Positions 16,511 to 25,294 of a DNA stretch of 64,000 nt are shown one piece after another (position 1 is the first letter of the stretch; every line of letters begins with the position of its first letter). The position numbers were made by a program, and so were the translations under genes. The stretch lies in NCBI GenBank assembly GCA_017643585.1, contig JAEPND010000003.1, positions 1 to 64,000 on the forward strand, written 5' to 3'. Source of the stretch: Maricaulis sp. (GTDB lineage: Bacteria; Pseudomonadota; Alphaproteobacteria; Caulobacterales; Maricaulaceae). The notes below the pieces were generated by a model that ran no database searches, was not told where the DNA came from, and worked only from the letters and a program-made list of their open reading frames with translations.

Positions 16511-17797
16511 GTGCCAGCCCGTTTCGATCCATCCAATCCGTCCTCGGACCCCGAACGCAGAGCCGCATTTCGCCTGCTGTTCCTGTGCCTGATGGCAACC
16601 GGGATCGGCAATAACATGTTGTTCGCCATCCTGCCGCCGCTGGCCCGGGGCCTAGGCGTCGAGGAGTATTGGGTCGGCGCCATCTACACCTTGTCAGCCA
16701 CGTTATTCATGATGATGACACCGATCTGGGGCGCCCTCTCGGATCGGCATGGCCGCAAGCCCTATATCGTGTTCGGATTGAGCGCCTTTGCATGCTCGAC
16801 GCTGATTTTCGCTGCCGCGGCCCTCGCCGGCGAGAACGGGTGGATCCCGCCCCTTGGCGCCATCTTCGCCATGGCACTTGCACGAACCCTGTTCGGCAGC
16901 CTGGGGTCAGCGACCAATCCCGCGGCACAGGCCTATGTCGCGGACCGGACGAGCCCGGAAGAACGCACCGAAGCCCTCGCCGGCCTGACCGCGGCTTTCG
17001 GGCTGGGCGCGGTTATCGGGCCGACCTTGGCTGCAACCTTTGTGGAATGGGTCGGCGTTGCAGCCTTCATGGTCATGATCTCGGTCACTGTGGCCGCCGG
17101 GGCGCTGGGCATATTCATGCGCTTGCCAGAGAAAACCCCGCCACGCGCCCAGAACCGCCCGCTCAACCCGCTCAAACAATTCGCCTTTGGCGCCGATCCG
17201 CGCATTTTCCCCTTCATGGTCTACGGCGCCATCATCTGGATCACCCAGTCGCTCAGCCTGTCCACGCTGGCCTTTTTCCTGATGGACCGGCTGATGCTGG
17301 ACGAGGCGCAGGGGCTGCAGCTCTCCTCGATCGCGCTGGCCGTCGGTGCAGGCGCCCTGATCGTCGCACAGCTGGTCGTCATCCCCGCCCTCAAGGCCAG
17401 CCCGAGGACATTGATGACCCAGGGGGCCGTCATCACGGTCCTGGGTAGTCTATTCATGCTTGTCGCACCCAATTATGGGGGCATGGTTTTTGGTTATCTG
17501 ATGACCAGTTTCGCCTTCGGGCTGGCGCGGTCGGGCTTTGTTGGCGGCGCATCGGTTTCCGTCACACCTGAGGAACAAGGCCGAGCCGCCGGTCTGACCA
17601 CCGCCACGGCGGGCCTTGGCTTTATCATCGGGCCGGTCGGGGGGCTTTATCTCTTCACCGAGCTGGGCATGTTTGCCCCCTATCTGGCTGCAGCCGCGCT
17701 CAGCGTCGTCGCAGCCGCCGTCGCCTGGTTCCATCCGGGAGTAGCGCGGGCGACGGAAGCGGTGAAGGTCAAGCCGGAACCCAAGGCCCCGCTCTAG
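16511..17797 (+). CDS. MFS transporter, TetA-like drug/metabolite antiporter
   Basis: The frame is open from 16361, but the extra 50 residues are hydrophilic, Cys-containing and unlike a transporter. I favour the GTG at 16511, giving 428 residues; the start is uncertain. There are 12 hydrophobic segments. The loop 2-3 motif is GALSDRHGRKP, typical of the drug:H+ antiporter class, and the fifth helix carries GLGAVIGPTLA. The protein would export a small molecule or drug across the inner membrane. The substrate cannot be told. It stands alone on its strand. Confidence 0.85.
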   Translation: MPARFDPSNPSSDPERRAAFRLLFLCLMATGIGNNMLFAILPPLARGLGVEEYWVGAIYTLSATLFMMMTPIWGALSDRHGRKPYIVFGLSAFACSTLIFAAAALAGENGWIPPLGAIFAMALARTLFGSLGSATNPAAQAYVADRTSPEERTEALAGLTAAFGLGAVIGPTLAATFVEWVGVAAFMVMISVTVAAGALGIFMRLPEKTPPRAQNRPLNPLKQFAFGADPRIFPFMVYGAIIWITQSLSLSTLAFFLMDRLMLDEAQGLQLSSIALAVGAGALIVAQLVVIPALKASPRTLMTQGAVITVLGSLFMLVAPNYGGMVFGYLMTSFAFGLARSGFVGGASVSVTPEEQGRAAGLTTATAGLGFIIGPVGGLYLFTELGMFAPYLAAAALSVVAAAVAWFHPGVARATEAVKVKPEPKAPL

Positions 17798-17864
17798 AAA
17801 AAAGCCCTCAGCGTTTCAGTTATATAAACAAACTTCGTGTATCCCGAACCTGAAACGAGGGATC

Positions 17865-19661
17865 ATGACCGCACGTGGACTGACTATACGCTACGTACTC
17901 GCACTTGGCGTCATCGCTCTGATGGCGGCAAGCGTGCTGTCCGTCTCGATGATCGTCGGGCGAGCAGCATCCGAAGATGCGGGTCTCGTCAACATGTCGG
18001 GTCGCCAGCGCATGCTGAGCCAGCGCATTGTGATGCTATCGCAGCAAACGCAGACGGCCACTACCGTGCCGCAACGGGCGAGCGCAGAACAACGCCTTGC
18101 CGACGGTACCGAGCTATTCGCGCGGTCTCATCTCCATCTCGTACGCGCCGCTCAGGCGAGGCCTGCGATCGACACGCTCTACCAGGGCGAGCCCGCCCTG
18201 GACAGCTTGTCGCTGGAATTCATCAACTTGGCGGACCTGGTGCTGCGGGGTGATACCACCAGCATCAGCCTGCGTGAGCTGGGCGAGCGTGGCGAGGCCA
18301 TCCTGCCCCTGCTCGACGACGCCACCAATGCCTTTGCCGACGCGGCGGATGCACGCGTTCTTTTCATGGATCGCATCGAGACGGCCGCCTTCGCCGTTAC
18401 CTTGTTGCTTCTCCTGGTGGTCGGCTGGTTCATCTTCCGACCGGCAGTCTTCTCCATTTAGCAGAGCATGCGGGACCTCAAGGATGCGCGCGATGAAGCC
18501 TTCCGGGCGAACGCCGCTAAAACCAGCTTCCTGGCGCAGATGAGCCATGAAATCCGCACGCCCCTGAACGGTGTCATCGGAATGGCAACCGGCCTAGGCT
18601 CGACCAAACTTGATGATGAACAGCGCAAGATGGTCACGACCCTACAGTCGTCCGGCGAACTGCTTCTCACCGTCGTCAACGACATTCTGGACATCTCCAA
18701 GGTCGAGGCCGGCGAGGTCAAGCTGGAGCAGGCGGACATTTCGCTGGAATAGATCCTCAACTGGATCGATTCAACCTATCGGCCGGCCTGCGCCGCCAGG
18801 GGCCTGAAATGGACGACGCATGTCAGCGAGGATGCCAGAGGCTGGTATCGCGGCGATGCGACCCGCATCCGCCAAATCCTCTCCAACCTGGTCTCGAATG
18901 CCATCAAGTTTACCGAAACCGGTGAGGTCAGCGCCGAAATTCGCACGACGGATGGATCGTCTCCGCAAGCCCCCGCGTTCGAGATCGTCGTTCGGGACAC
19001 GGGAGTCGGGATCCCCGAAGACCGGCTCGCAGCAATCTTCAAACCGTTCGAACAGGCCGACGCCTCGACCACACGGAAATTCGGCGGTACTGGCCTGGGG
19101 CTCGCCATCTCGAAAAAGCTGTCCGAACTGATGGGCGGAAAAATCAGCGTCGAGTCTACGGTTGGAGCCGGAACGGTGTTCACCGTCGCCTTGTTGCTCG
19201 CCCCCGGCGAAGCGCCTATGCCCCAGGAAAGCTTCAAGCATCAATCGCTTGATACACTCGCGGAACGCTTGCGCGCGCTAGTCGTGGATGATGTCGCGAC
19301 CAATCGCCTTGTCATGCAGACCTTGCTGGCGCCCTTGGAAGTTGATGTCACCTGTGCAGCCAGCGGGCAGGAAGCGCTCGACATTCTGAAGAGCGAGCAC
19401 TTTGATTTGGTCCTGATGGATGTGCAGATGCCAGGAATGGACGGTGTGGAAACCACCCAGCAGCTGCGCTTGAGAGAGCAGCGGGCGGGCCGATCGAAGA
19501 CGCCCGTTGTCGCCGTCACCTCCAATGTCCTGCCCGAACAGGTCGCAGCCTATAAATCCGCAGGGCTTGAGGAACACCTGGCCAAGCCGGTAAAGCGGGA
19601 AGAGCTGGTCGAGCTCCTCACCTATTTCCGCAGCGAACAGAAACAGCGCAAGAGCGCCTGA
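17865..19661 (+). pseudogene. Hybrid histidine kinase with NarX/PilJ-type sensor, interrupted by two in-frame TAG codons
   Basis: One frame of 599 codons runs from 17865 to 19661 and is open except for TAG at 18459-18461 and 18750-18752. Conceptual reading gives a first membrane helix, a periplasmic PilJ/NarX-type sensor (DAGLVNMSGRQRMLSQRI), and a second helix (TAAFAVTLLLLLVVGWFIF) that ends right before the first TAG. HisKA ([18 protein letters not shown]) follows, then the second TAG. The ATPase domain has all boxes (NLVSNAIKF, DTGVGIP, GGTGLGLAI), and a receiver domain has LVLMDVQMPGMDG and a late Lys (AKPV). No frameshift is seen. The simplest reading is a recently inactivated kinase; the pieces 17865-18461 (sensor) and 18468-18752 (HisKA) may still be annotated as separate genes. 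Confidence 0.8.
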
Positions 19662-20861
19662 TCACTCCCCGCCGGATCCCACCACGACTTCATACATCTG
19701 GGTGCCCAGATATCCGTCCGGGTCATGGCCATTGGCACGCTGGAAGTCTCTGAGTGCGCGGCGCGTATTGGGTCCGGCGATACCGTCAGGCGTACCGGAA
19801 TTATGTCCCAGCGCGTTCAAGGCTGCCTGCACTTCCCGCGTCTGACTGCGGGTCAGCGGCACATCACCTTCCGGCCAATCGCCAACAAAGGGATCCCCCC
19901 CGGCGATACGATCGGCCAGATGGGCGACGCCCAGCGCATAGGAGGTGGAGTTGTTGTAGCGCTTGATCACGCGGAAATTGGGGAAAGTCAGGAAACCCGG
20001 ACCATTGCGGCCAGCGGGCAATTCCAGTCGCGCAGCCTGCATGAGATGATCCGCTGACCACTCCGCCTCTCCCGCCGGTAACAGGCCACGCATGGCCCAT
20101 TCGCTGACCAGGCGGCTCTGGCTCGGCTCCCAGCTCATCAGGTCGAAATCATCGCCCAGGCGGACCTCGATCACGATCGGGGCGCCGCGTTGCCAGCCCT
20201 CGCTGGACAGCAGATTGGCAGCGGATGCCAGGGCGTCGCCATTATTCGTCCAGATATTGCGCTGACCGTCGCCATCCCAGTCATAGGCCCGCTCGAGATA
20301 GGTGGTCGGGATGAATTGCATCTGTCCCATCGCACCGGCCCAGGACCCCGTCAGTTGCTCGCGGGTGGCGTAACCCTCGTCAATCATCTCGGCGACAGCG
20401 ATCAGCTGAGCCTCGGCCCAGTTCCGACGGCGTCCTTCCCAGGCCAGTGTCGCCAGCGACCGGATCGTGTCGTTATTGCCGGGTATCGCACCATAGGAGC
20501 TCTCCAGCCCCCAGATGGCGACCAGGATCTCTGCCGGAACACCGAAGCGTTCGGAAATGGCGGTGAGCTCGGCACGGGTATCAGCGTGTGCGTCGCGTCC
20601 ATTGCTGATGCGCAGGTCCGAAGCGGCAATGCCAAGATAGGACCAAATCGGCCGCACGAATTCCGGCTGACTGCGGTCGCGCTCGATAATGCGATCATCC
20701 GGCGTCAGCCCCTCAAGCATGGAAGCCGCCGTGTCCGGGTCGGCGCCGGCGGCCAGCAATCTGTCATGAAAGCCTGTGCGCCAGGCGTCGAAACTTTCAT
20801 CCTGCGCCAAGGCCGTGGACGAGGACATCAGAGCTACACTAGCAGCAAGCAGAAACTTCAA
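19662..20861 (-). CDS. Lytic murein transglycosylase, MltB family, with C-terminal peptidoglycan-binding domain
   Basis: This 399-residue protein begins with a TTG preceded by AAGGGA and a signal peptide (LLAASVALMSSSTALAQ). The catalytic domain contains WGLESSYGAIPGNND, with the catalytic Glu near residue 118, then GAMGQMQFIPTTY and a substrate-cleft region. A PG_binding_1 domain covers about 340-395 (VQAALNALGHNSGTPDG). It cleaves the glycan backbone of peptidoglycan to anhydro-MurNAc ends in the periplasm. It begins 6 bases after the stop of a DUF1194 gene, so the three genes look like one operon. Confidence 0.92.
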   Translation of the reverse strand: MKFLLAASVALMSSSTALAQDESFDAWRTGFHDRLLAAGADPDTAASMLEGLTPDDRIIERDRSQPEFVRPIWSYLGIAASDLRISNGRDAHADTRAELTAISERFGVPAEILVAIWGLESSYGAIPGNNDTIRSLATLAWEGRRRNWAEAQLIAVAEMIDEGYATREQLTGSWAGAMGQMQFIPTTYLERAYDWDGDGQRNIWTNNGDALASAANLLSSEGWQRGAPIVIEVRLGDDFDLMSWEPSQSRLVSEWAMRGLLPAGEAEWSADHLMQAARLELPAGRNGPGFLTFPNFRVIKRYNNSTSYALGVAHLADRIAGGDPFVGDWPEGDVPLTRSQTREVQAALNALGHNSGTPDGIAGPNTRRALRDFQRANGHDPDGYLGTQMYEVVVGSGGE

Positions 20862-20866
20862 CGCTT

Positions 20867-21622
20867 TTATCCCTTCCCGAGGATCAAGACCGGATCCAGT
20901 CCGGCGATTTCGATAATAAGCTTGCGACGCAGCGCGTCCACGAAATCCTCATGCTCATTACTGGGCGAAATAAAGGCGCCCGGGCCGGTAATCACGTTAT
21001 TTTCAAAATATTCCGCGACATCGATGCTCACGGTCGGGCGAAACGGGCTTTGACGCTCGGACTGGATGGGTAATCCGTTGATGGTGATATTGCGCACCTC
21101 GGCATCCGCCCGCGCCTGCACCAGGCTGGGCCCGGAGTTCTGGGGACCATCACCGGACAGGTCGATGACCTGGCGCACGCCTTCATACGCATTGGTATCC
21201 ACCAGCTCGACCGAGCTGTTGATGGCAGCCCCGATTGCCGTCCGGCGTCCGGAGATAAAAGGCGATGTGGCCAGCAACGCGGCGAAGGCCAAGGCGTCTT
21301 CCTCGGTTTCGATCACGGTCCAGGGCGCAACAACACGCTGAAAATCCGCGTCCGCCCATTCCAGATAGACAACGGCGATACGCCCGTATCCACCGCTTTG
21401 GATCGCAGAAATGACTTCCGGATCTGCCAGGGCCGCGACATGCCCATTTCGCTGGCGCCGCGCTTCATATTCATCGATCGAGGAGGACACATCGACCGCG
21501 AGCACAAGTTCCAGATCAACCATCTCACGGCCATCCTCGGTGAACTCGACCGGACGCGGTTCATACGCTGGGTCCTGCATCGTCAACAGGAGGGTGGCGG
21601 CAAGGAAGGTGGAGATGATCAC
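20867..21622 (-). CDS. DUF1194 family protein (von Willebrand A-like), second tandem copy
   Basis: This 251-residue exported protein starts at a GTG that overlaps the TGA of the upstream paralogue (GTGA). A short signal sequence (IISTFLAATLLLTM) precedes a vWA-like fold: VDLELVLAVDVSSSIDEYEA carries the metal-binding DxSxS pattern near residue 40, and LSGDGPQNSG looks like a second ligand loop. DUF1194 proteins are common in Alphaproteobacteria but have no settled function; protein-protein contact through the MIDAS-like site is plausible. It is clearly a duplicate of the gene before it. Confidence 0.87.
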   Translation of the reverse strand: MIISTFLAATLLLTMQDPAYEPRPVEFTEDGREMVDLELVLAVDVSSSIDEYEARRQRNGHVAALADPEVISAIQSGGYGRIAVVYLEWADADFQRVVAPWTVIETEEDALAFAALLATSPFISGRRTAIGAAINSSVELVDTNAYEGVRQVIDLSGDGPQNSGPSLVQARADAEVRNITINGLPIQSERQSPFRPTVSIDVAEYFENNVITGPGAFISPSNEHEDFVDALRRKLIIEIAGLDPVLILGKG

Positions 21623-22374
21623 GGCGCCCGACCCAGCTCGACCGGTGATGGCGCTGCGCCCGCAATTTCCAGCACCAGCTTGCGCAGGATGGCGACCCGG
21701 AATTCCTCCTCCGCTCGCGCCGGCAGGACAAAGGCACCCGGGCCGGTAATCACGTTTTCCTCGAAATAGGCATCGAGATTAACCTCGACCGGACGCACCC
21801 AGCGACCGTCACGCTCGGAAATCACAGGCAAGCCGTTGACGACGACACTCTCCTCTTCGGCTAGCGCATGGGCCGTCTCCAGCGACATGCCCTGGTTCTG
21901 GGGACCGTCTCCGGAAATATCGATGATGCGGCGTGGTGCGTCGAAGTTATTGTCCCGGATGCGAGCGACCCCGTCGGCGATGGCTGCGCCGATCGCCGTG
22001 TAATGGCCACGCTCCAGTGGGGCATCCGCAACCCGGGCAGCAAACGCCAGCGCGTCTTCCTCGCTGGCGATCACGGTCCAGTCAGCCGCCGCGCGCTGAA
22101 AGCCGGAATCGGCCCATTCGACATAGGTCACGGCGATGCGTCCCAACGGGCCGCCCTGGATCATGTTGATGACGTCATCCGAGGCCAGGGCCGCAACATA
22201 GCCCTCGCGCTGGCGGCGCGCCTCTTCCTCGTCAACCGAATAGGAAATATCCACTGCAAGCACGAGTTCGACATCGACCTCGATACGTTCTTCCTGAGCT
22301 GCAGCTGCCCCGCCGGAGCCCGCAAGCAAAACGGCCGCGAGTGCGGCCGCCCGATTTTTCACCGAACACATCAT
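21619..22374 (-). CDS. DUF1194 family protein (von Willebrand A-like), first tandem copy
   Basis: I place the start at the ATG at 22374, giving 251 residues, the same length as the paralogue; the longer frame opens with a TTG and no signal. The N-terminus (MMCSVKNRAAALAAVLLAG) is a signal peptide. The body has VDVELVLAVDISYSVDEEEA, in which the DxSxS ligand pattern is kept as DISYS, and IDISGDGPQNQG. The two copies share gene order, length and most motifs, so they arose by tandem duplication. Cell-envelope location and the downstream lytic transglycosylase suggest a role at the cell wall, but this is inference. Confidence 0.85.
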   Translation of the reverse strand: MMCSVKNRAAALAAVLLAGSGGAAAAQEERIEVDVELVLAVDISYSVDEEEARRQREGYVAALASDDVINMIQGGPLGRIAVTYVEWADSGFQRAAADWTVIASEEDALAFAARVADAPLERGHYTAIGAAIADGVARIRDNNFDAPRRIIDISGDGPQNQGMSLETAHALAEEESVVVNGLPVISERDGRWVRPVEVNLDAYFEENVITGPGAFVLPARAEEEFRVAILRKLVLEIAGAAPSPVELGRAP

Positions 22375-22558
22375 GTGGCGAAAATTAGGCAGATGAGACC
22401 TCCGGGGCAACTGACCAAGTTGTAAGCTAACAGTTTCGCCAACATTCCGAACAATCCGTAACGCCCCGGAGAGATCGCGGTTGGAATTGCGGTGTTACCA
22501 ACACGATGCGGTCTTACCCCGGCACTTGGTTCCGGATGATGAACATCCGCTCCGGTCT

Positions 22559-22595
22559 TATGCCCGTCCTTTGCCCGGACGGGCATATTTCTTTC
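22559..22595 (+). terminator. Hairpin with T-rich tail in the leader of the Clp-fold protease gene
   Basis: A perfect 11-bp stem (tatgcccgtcc / ggacgggcata) with a 7-base loop is followed by TTTCTTT on the plus strand. No plus-strand gene precedes it; the nearest downstream start is 140 bases away. It looks like a terminator or attenuator in a leader, or the end of a small RNA. The remaining intergenic sequence between 22375 and 22732 shows no gene. Confidence 0.5.
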
Positions 22596-22732
22596 CTGCA
22601 ACGCGCGCGTGGTTTTTTGGCCACGCCGCGGGATTCCTTGATCCGGGAGACTCGCCTCCCCCCGCTCGCTTCGCTAACCTGATCGAAAGCGCTAAGGAAA
22701 AGAGCGCGTGTCTTGTGTGTAAGGGGTACCCG

Positions 22733-23719
22733 ATGGTGGGTTTGGTAACGGGCATTGGCCTTGTTGGCTGGGGCGGCATTGCCTCGATTGGTGGCTTGAT
22801 CGCCGGAACGCTGGCGCTGCAGCAACGCATGCGCAATGGCCGCATGGAGCGGGAAGAATCCGGCGCCGAGACGCGGAATGATGCCGGCATGCCTTCGGGC
22901 GGCCCGGGTGGCGAGCTCTCCCCTTATGACGCCTACAAGCTGGGCATCGAGCGCAAGACCGCTGAATTCTCGGCTGCCCGCCAGAGCACCGTCATCAAGA
23001 TCGTGCATCATGATCCCAATGAATATGTTGACCACGACACCGCAGTCGACGTCATTGATGTGCTGCGCAAGGCCGGCCCGGACGCGCGCATCGACGTCAT
23101 CCTGCACACGCCCGGCGGTATCAGCTCTGCCACCCAGCAGATCCTGCATGCTCTCCTGAACCACAAGGGACCGAAAACGGCTTTCGTGCCCTATCGCGCA
23201 AAGTCCGCCGGTACGATGATTGCCCTGGCCTGTGACGAGATCGTCATGGGACCAAGCGCCGTGCTGGGTCCGATCGATCCGCAATACAGCTGGCTGCCGG
23301 CGCATTACCTGGCCGAGCTGCCGAGCGAGAAGTCGGCCGACCGGATTTCCGATGAAATGCTGGTTCTGTCCAAGATGGCCAAACAGGCCATGAAGGAGGC
23401 GCGCCGTTTCGCCTGCGAGTATGTCAATGACGCGCACAAGAAAGACGGCACCTGCTCGCTGACGGACGATCTCATTGGCGGCGGTCGCAATCACGACTAT
23501 CCGATCCTGCCGGACGAGGCGAAAGAGTTCGGGCTGAAAGTTCGCACCAACATGCCCGAAGCCGGCTATGGCATCTGTCAGCCGCCGCCCAAGGACGAGC
23601 CTTTCCTGATTGTCTCCATGTTCAATACGGAAGACGGCGAGAAAATCGATCCGGCCAAGGCCCCCAAGCTACCGCTGGACCGCAATGGCTTCCGCCTTGA
23701 TCGCGACGGTTTCCGCTAG
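22733..23719 (+). CDS. Clp-fold serine protease family membrane protein (SDH_sah/SppA-like)
   Basis: The start is the ATG at 22733, eight bases after AAGGGG, giving 328 residues; the 84 codons upstream in frame do not look coding. An N-terminal membrane helix (LVTGIGLVGWGGIASIGGLI) is followed by a Clp/crotonase fold: IDVILHTPGGISSATQQIL, then VPYRAKSAGTMIALACDEIVMG, where the Ser of KSAGT would be the nucleophile, and GPSAVLGPIDPQYSWLPA. This is the SDH family of SppA-like membrane-bound peptidases. It would act on peptides near the inner membrane. No neighbour explains its substrate. Confidence 0.85.
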   Translation: MVGLVTGIGLVGWGGIASIGGLIAGTLALQQRMRNGRMEREESGAETRNDAGMPSGGPGGELSPYDAYKLGIERKTAEFSAARQSTVIKIVHHDPNEYVDHDTAVDVIDVLRKAGPDARIDVILHTPGGISSATQQILHALLNHKGPKTAFVPYRAKSAGTMIALACDEIVMGPSAVLGPIDPQYSWLPAHYLAELPSEKSADRISDEMLVLSKMAKQAMKEARRFACEYVNDAHKKDGTCSLTDDLIGGGRNHDYPILPDEAKEFGLKVRTNMPEAGYGICQPPPKDEPFLIVSMFNTEDGEKIDPAKAPKLPLDRNGFRLDRDGFR

Positions 23720-23830
23720 GTAGTGACCTGATCTCACGGTAGCTCGCTGCGCTCACGCCATTCACTCTCGCAAGCCGCGACCTTTACCCGCGAGGGAGAG
23801 GAATAGTTCTGCATACCAAGGCGAACAATC

Positions 23831-23857
23831 GCGCCGATTCGGGGCATCAATCGGCGC
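23831..23857. terminator. Inverted repeat between convergent genes, possible bidirectional terminator
   Basis: A 9-bp perfect stem (gcgccgatt / aatcggcgc) with a 9-base loop lies between the plus-strand protease gene and the minus-strand 41-codon gene. Neither side has a strong T run, so terminator function is only likely. Confidence 0.4.
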
Positions 23858-23881
23858 TGTTCAGATATCGTCGTGCAGGGT

Positions 23882-24007
23882 TTATTCTTTCCAATATTGT
23901 GACACCAGAAGGGCGATAAAAGAAACCGAGATCACGAAGATAGCCGCTGCCCAGAACACCGCGGCGGAGAACTTGTGCAGTCTGCTAAACCAAGACTTGA
24001 ACTGCAT
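23882..24007 (-). CDS. Predicted 41-residue single-span membrane microprotein
   Basis: A complete 42-codon frame on the minus strand starts with ATG at 24007, preceded by AAGGA seven bases upstream, and ends with TAA. The product has a basic N-terminus (MQFKSWFSRLHKF), one strong hydrophobic helix (AAVFWAAAIFVISVSFIALL) and a short charged tail (SQYWKE). Codon use is ordinary for a small gene, and the ribosome site, amphipathic-basic start and membrane span together make it credible. No family is recognised. It is too short for usual ORF cut-offs and could easily be missed. Confidence 0.6.
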   Translation of the reverse strand: MQFKSWFSRLHKFSAAVFWAAAIFVISVSFIALLVSQYWKE

Positions 24008-24136
24008 TTTCGGGTCCTTAGGCCGGTGCCAGTGAGAATGATTGGCCTGGATCAGGGCGTCAACCGAAAACCGGAATCCAGGTCGGAAAAGGCCTCTCGT
24101 CCTCGCAGCGCGAAAACTCTCCCCTCGGCAGGCAGT

Positions 24137-24164
24137 GCCCTGCTTCGCCGTAGCGAAGCAGGGC
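24137..24164. repeat. Perfect 12-bp inverted repeat, hairpin
   Basis: The arms gccctgcttcgc and gcgaagcagggc enclose a CGTA tetraloop. It lies 31 bases beyond the SDR stop codon (minus strand). No T run follows, so it may be a Rho-type or stabilising hairpin, or a dispersed palindromic repeat. Confidence 0.6.
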
Positions 24165-24194
24165 TATGAGAGCGCCAAGGCAAAACCGGGTGAT

Positions 24195-25142
24195 CTACGC
24201 CACGGCCGGCTGCGGCCAGCGCATGCCGATCAGCGTCTCGCTTTCGCGCCACAAGCGGGCGGCGGCGTTTTCGTCCAGCGCCCGGCCGGCAACCAGAGCA
24301 TCACTGACCCGGCCGCGCGCCTCGCTCATGCCCTGGGGACCATAATAGGCACCGCGCTTGGCCTCCTCGCCGGCCGCAGCCAGAACAGTCGGAATCGCAC
24401 CCCGGGCGGCGTCCTGCGCGAGCAGCGGATTGAGGATCTTGTAGAGCGGACGCCAGAAGCTGCGCGGTCCGGTCGATTGCAGATTGGTGTTGGAATACCC
24501 CGGGTGACACGCATAGGCGGTCACCTTGCTGCCCGATGCGGCCAGCGTGCGATCAAGCTCGAAGGCATACATCAGATTGGCCAGCTTGCTCTGGGTATAG
24601 GCCTTGGTCGGCGTATAGCCATCGCGATGCATCAGGTCGTCGAAATTCAACTGCCCGTATTTGTGCGCGATCGAGCTGACCACGACGATCCGCCCGGCCC
24701 GGGCCTCCAACATATCCACCATCAATGCATTGAGCAGGAAATGCCCGAGATGATTGGTGCCAAACTGCAGTTCGAACCCGTCGGCCGTCTCCAGTTGCGG
24801 CGTCTGCATGATGCCCGCATTGTTGATGATGCTGTCCAGCTCGGGAAAACGCGCCCGCATGTCCTCGGCACAGGCCCGCACCGAGTCCAGGCTGGCCAGA
24901 TCCAACGCCGCCGTTTCAACAAAACCCGTGCCCAGGGGACGTACGATCTCGGCGGCCTGCTCGGCCTTGTCCGGATTGCGTGCGGCAATGATGATATCGG
25001 CGTTCTTCTCCGCCAGCATCTTGGCGGTCTCGAGCCCCAGGCCTGAATTGCCACCGGTGATGAAATGGATTTTCCCGGTCAGGTCGGGAAGCCGCTCGGG
25101 CCGCCAGTCACGAACTTCAAGATCAGAAATATGTCTAGCCAT
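24195..25142 (-). CDS. Short-chain dehydrogenase/reductase (SDR), retinol dehydrogenase/protochlorophyllide reductase-like
   Basis: The ATG at 25142 follows GGAG; this gives 315 residues and drops a 32-residue non-family extension. Classical SDR motifs are present: cofactor loop TGGNSGLGLETAK near residue 25, NNAGIMQTP near 105, VVSSIAHKYG with the catalytic Ser, and YTQSK as the YxxxK pair near 180. The extended loop and the sequence FGTNHLGHFLLNALM resemble the LPOR/retinol dehydrogenase group. It is a cytosolic NADP(H)-dependent oxidoreductase of unknown substrate. The divergent TetR gene 152 bases away is its probable regulator. Confidence 0.88.
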   Translation of the reverse strand: MARHISDLEVRDWRPERLPDLTGKIHFITGGNSGLGLETAKMLAEKNADIIIAARNPDKAEQAAEIVRPLGTGFVETAALDLASLDSVRACAEDMRARFPELDSIINNAGIMQTPQLETADGFELQFGTNHLGHFLLNALMVDMLEARAGRIVVVSSIAHKYGQLNFDDLMHRDGYTPTKAYTQSKLANLMYAFELDRTLAASGSKVTAYACHPGYSNTNLQSTGPRSFWRPLYKILNPLLAQDAARGAIPTVLAAAGEEAKRGAYYGPQGMSEARGRVSDALVAGRALDENAAARLWRESETLIGMRWPQPAVA

Positions 25143-25294
25143 GGGAGGCTCCTCAAATCGGGGCGGTTTGCGTTTGCGGCAAATCGCGTTGAATCTGTGC
25201 CTGAAACCACCAAAGCGTTTCGGGGGGACGCGGCTCAAGCAGCGCCCGACGAGACAAGGTTTACAAATTGGATTCCTTCTGTCAACATTGAACC

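Noticed and set aside
17865-19661. Genome-wide reassignment of TAG to an amino acid
   Set aside because: TAG is the normal stop of many neighbours (for example at 6978, 13009, 26037, 34913 on its strand). Only this kinase frame has internal TAGs.
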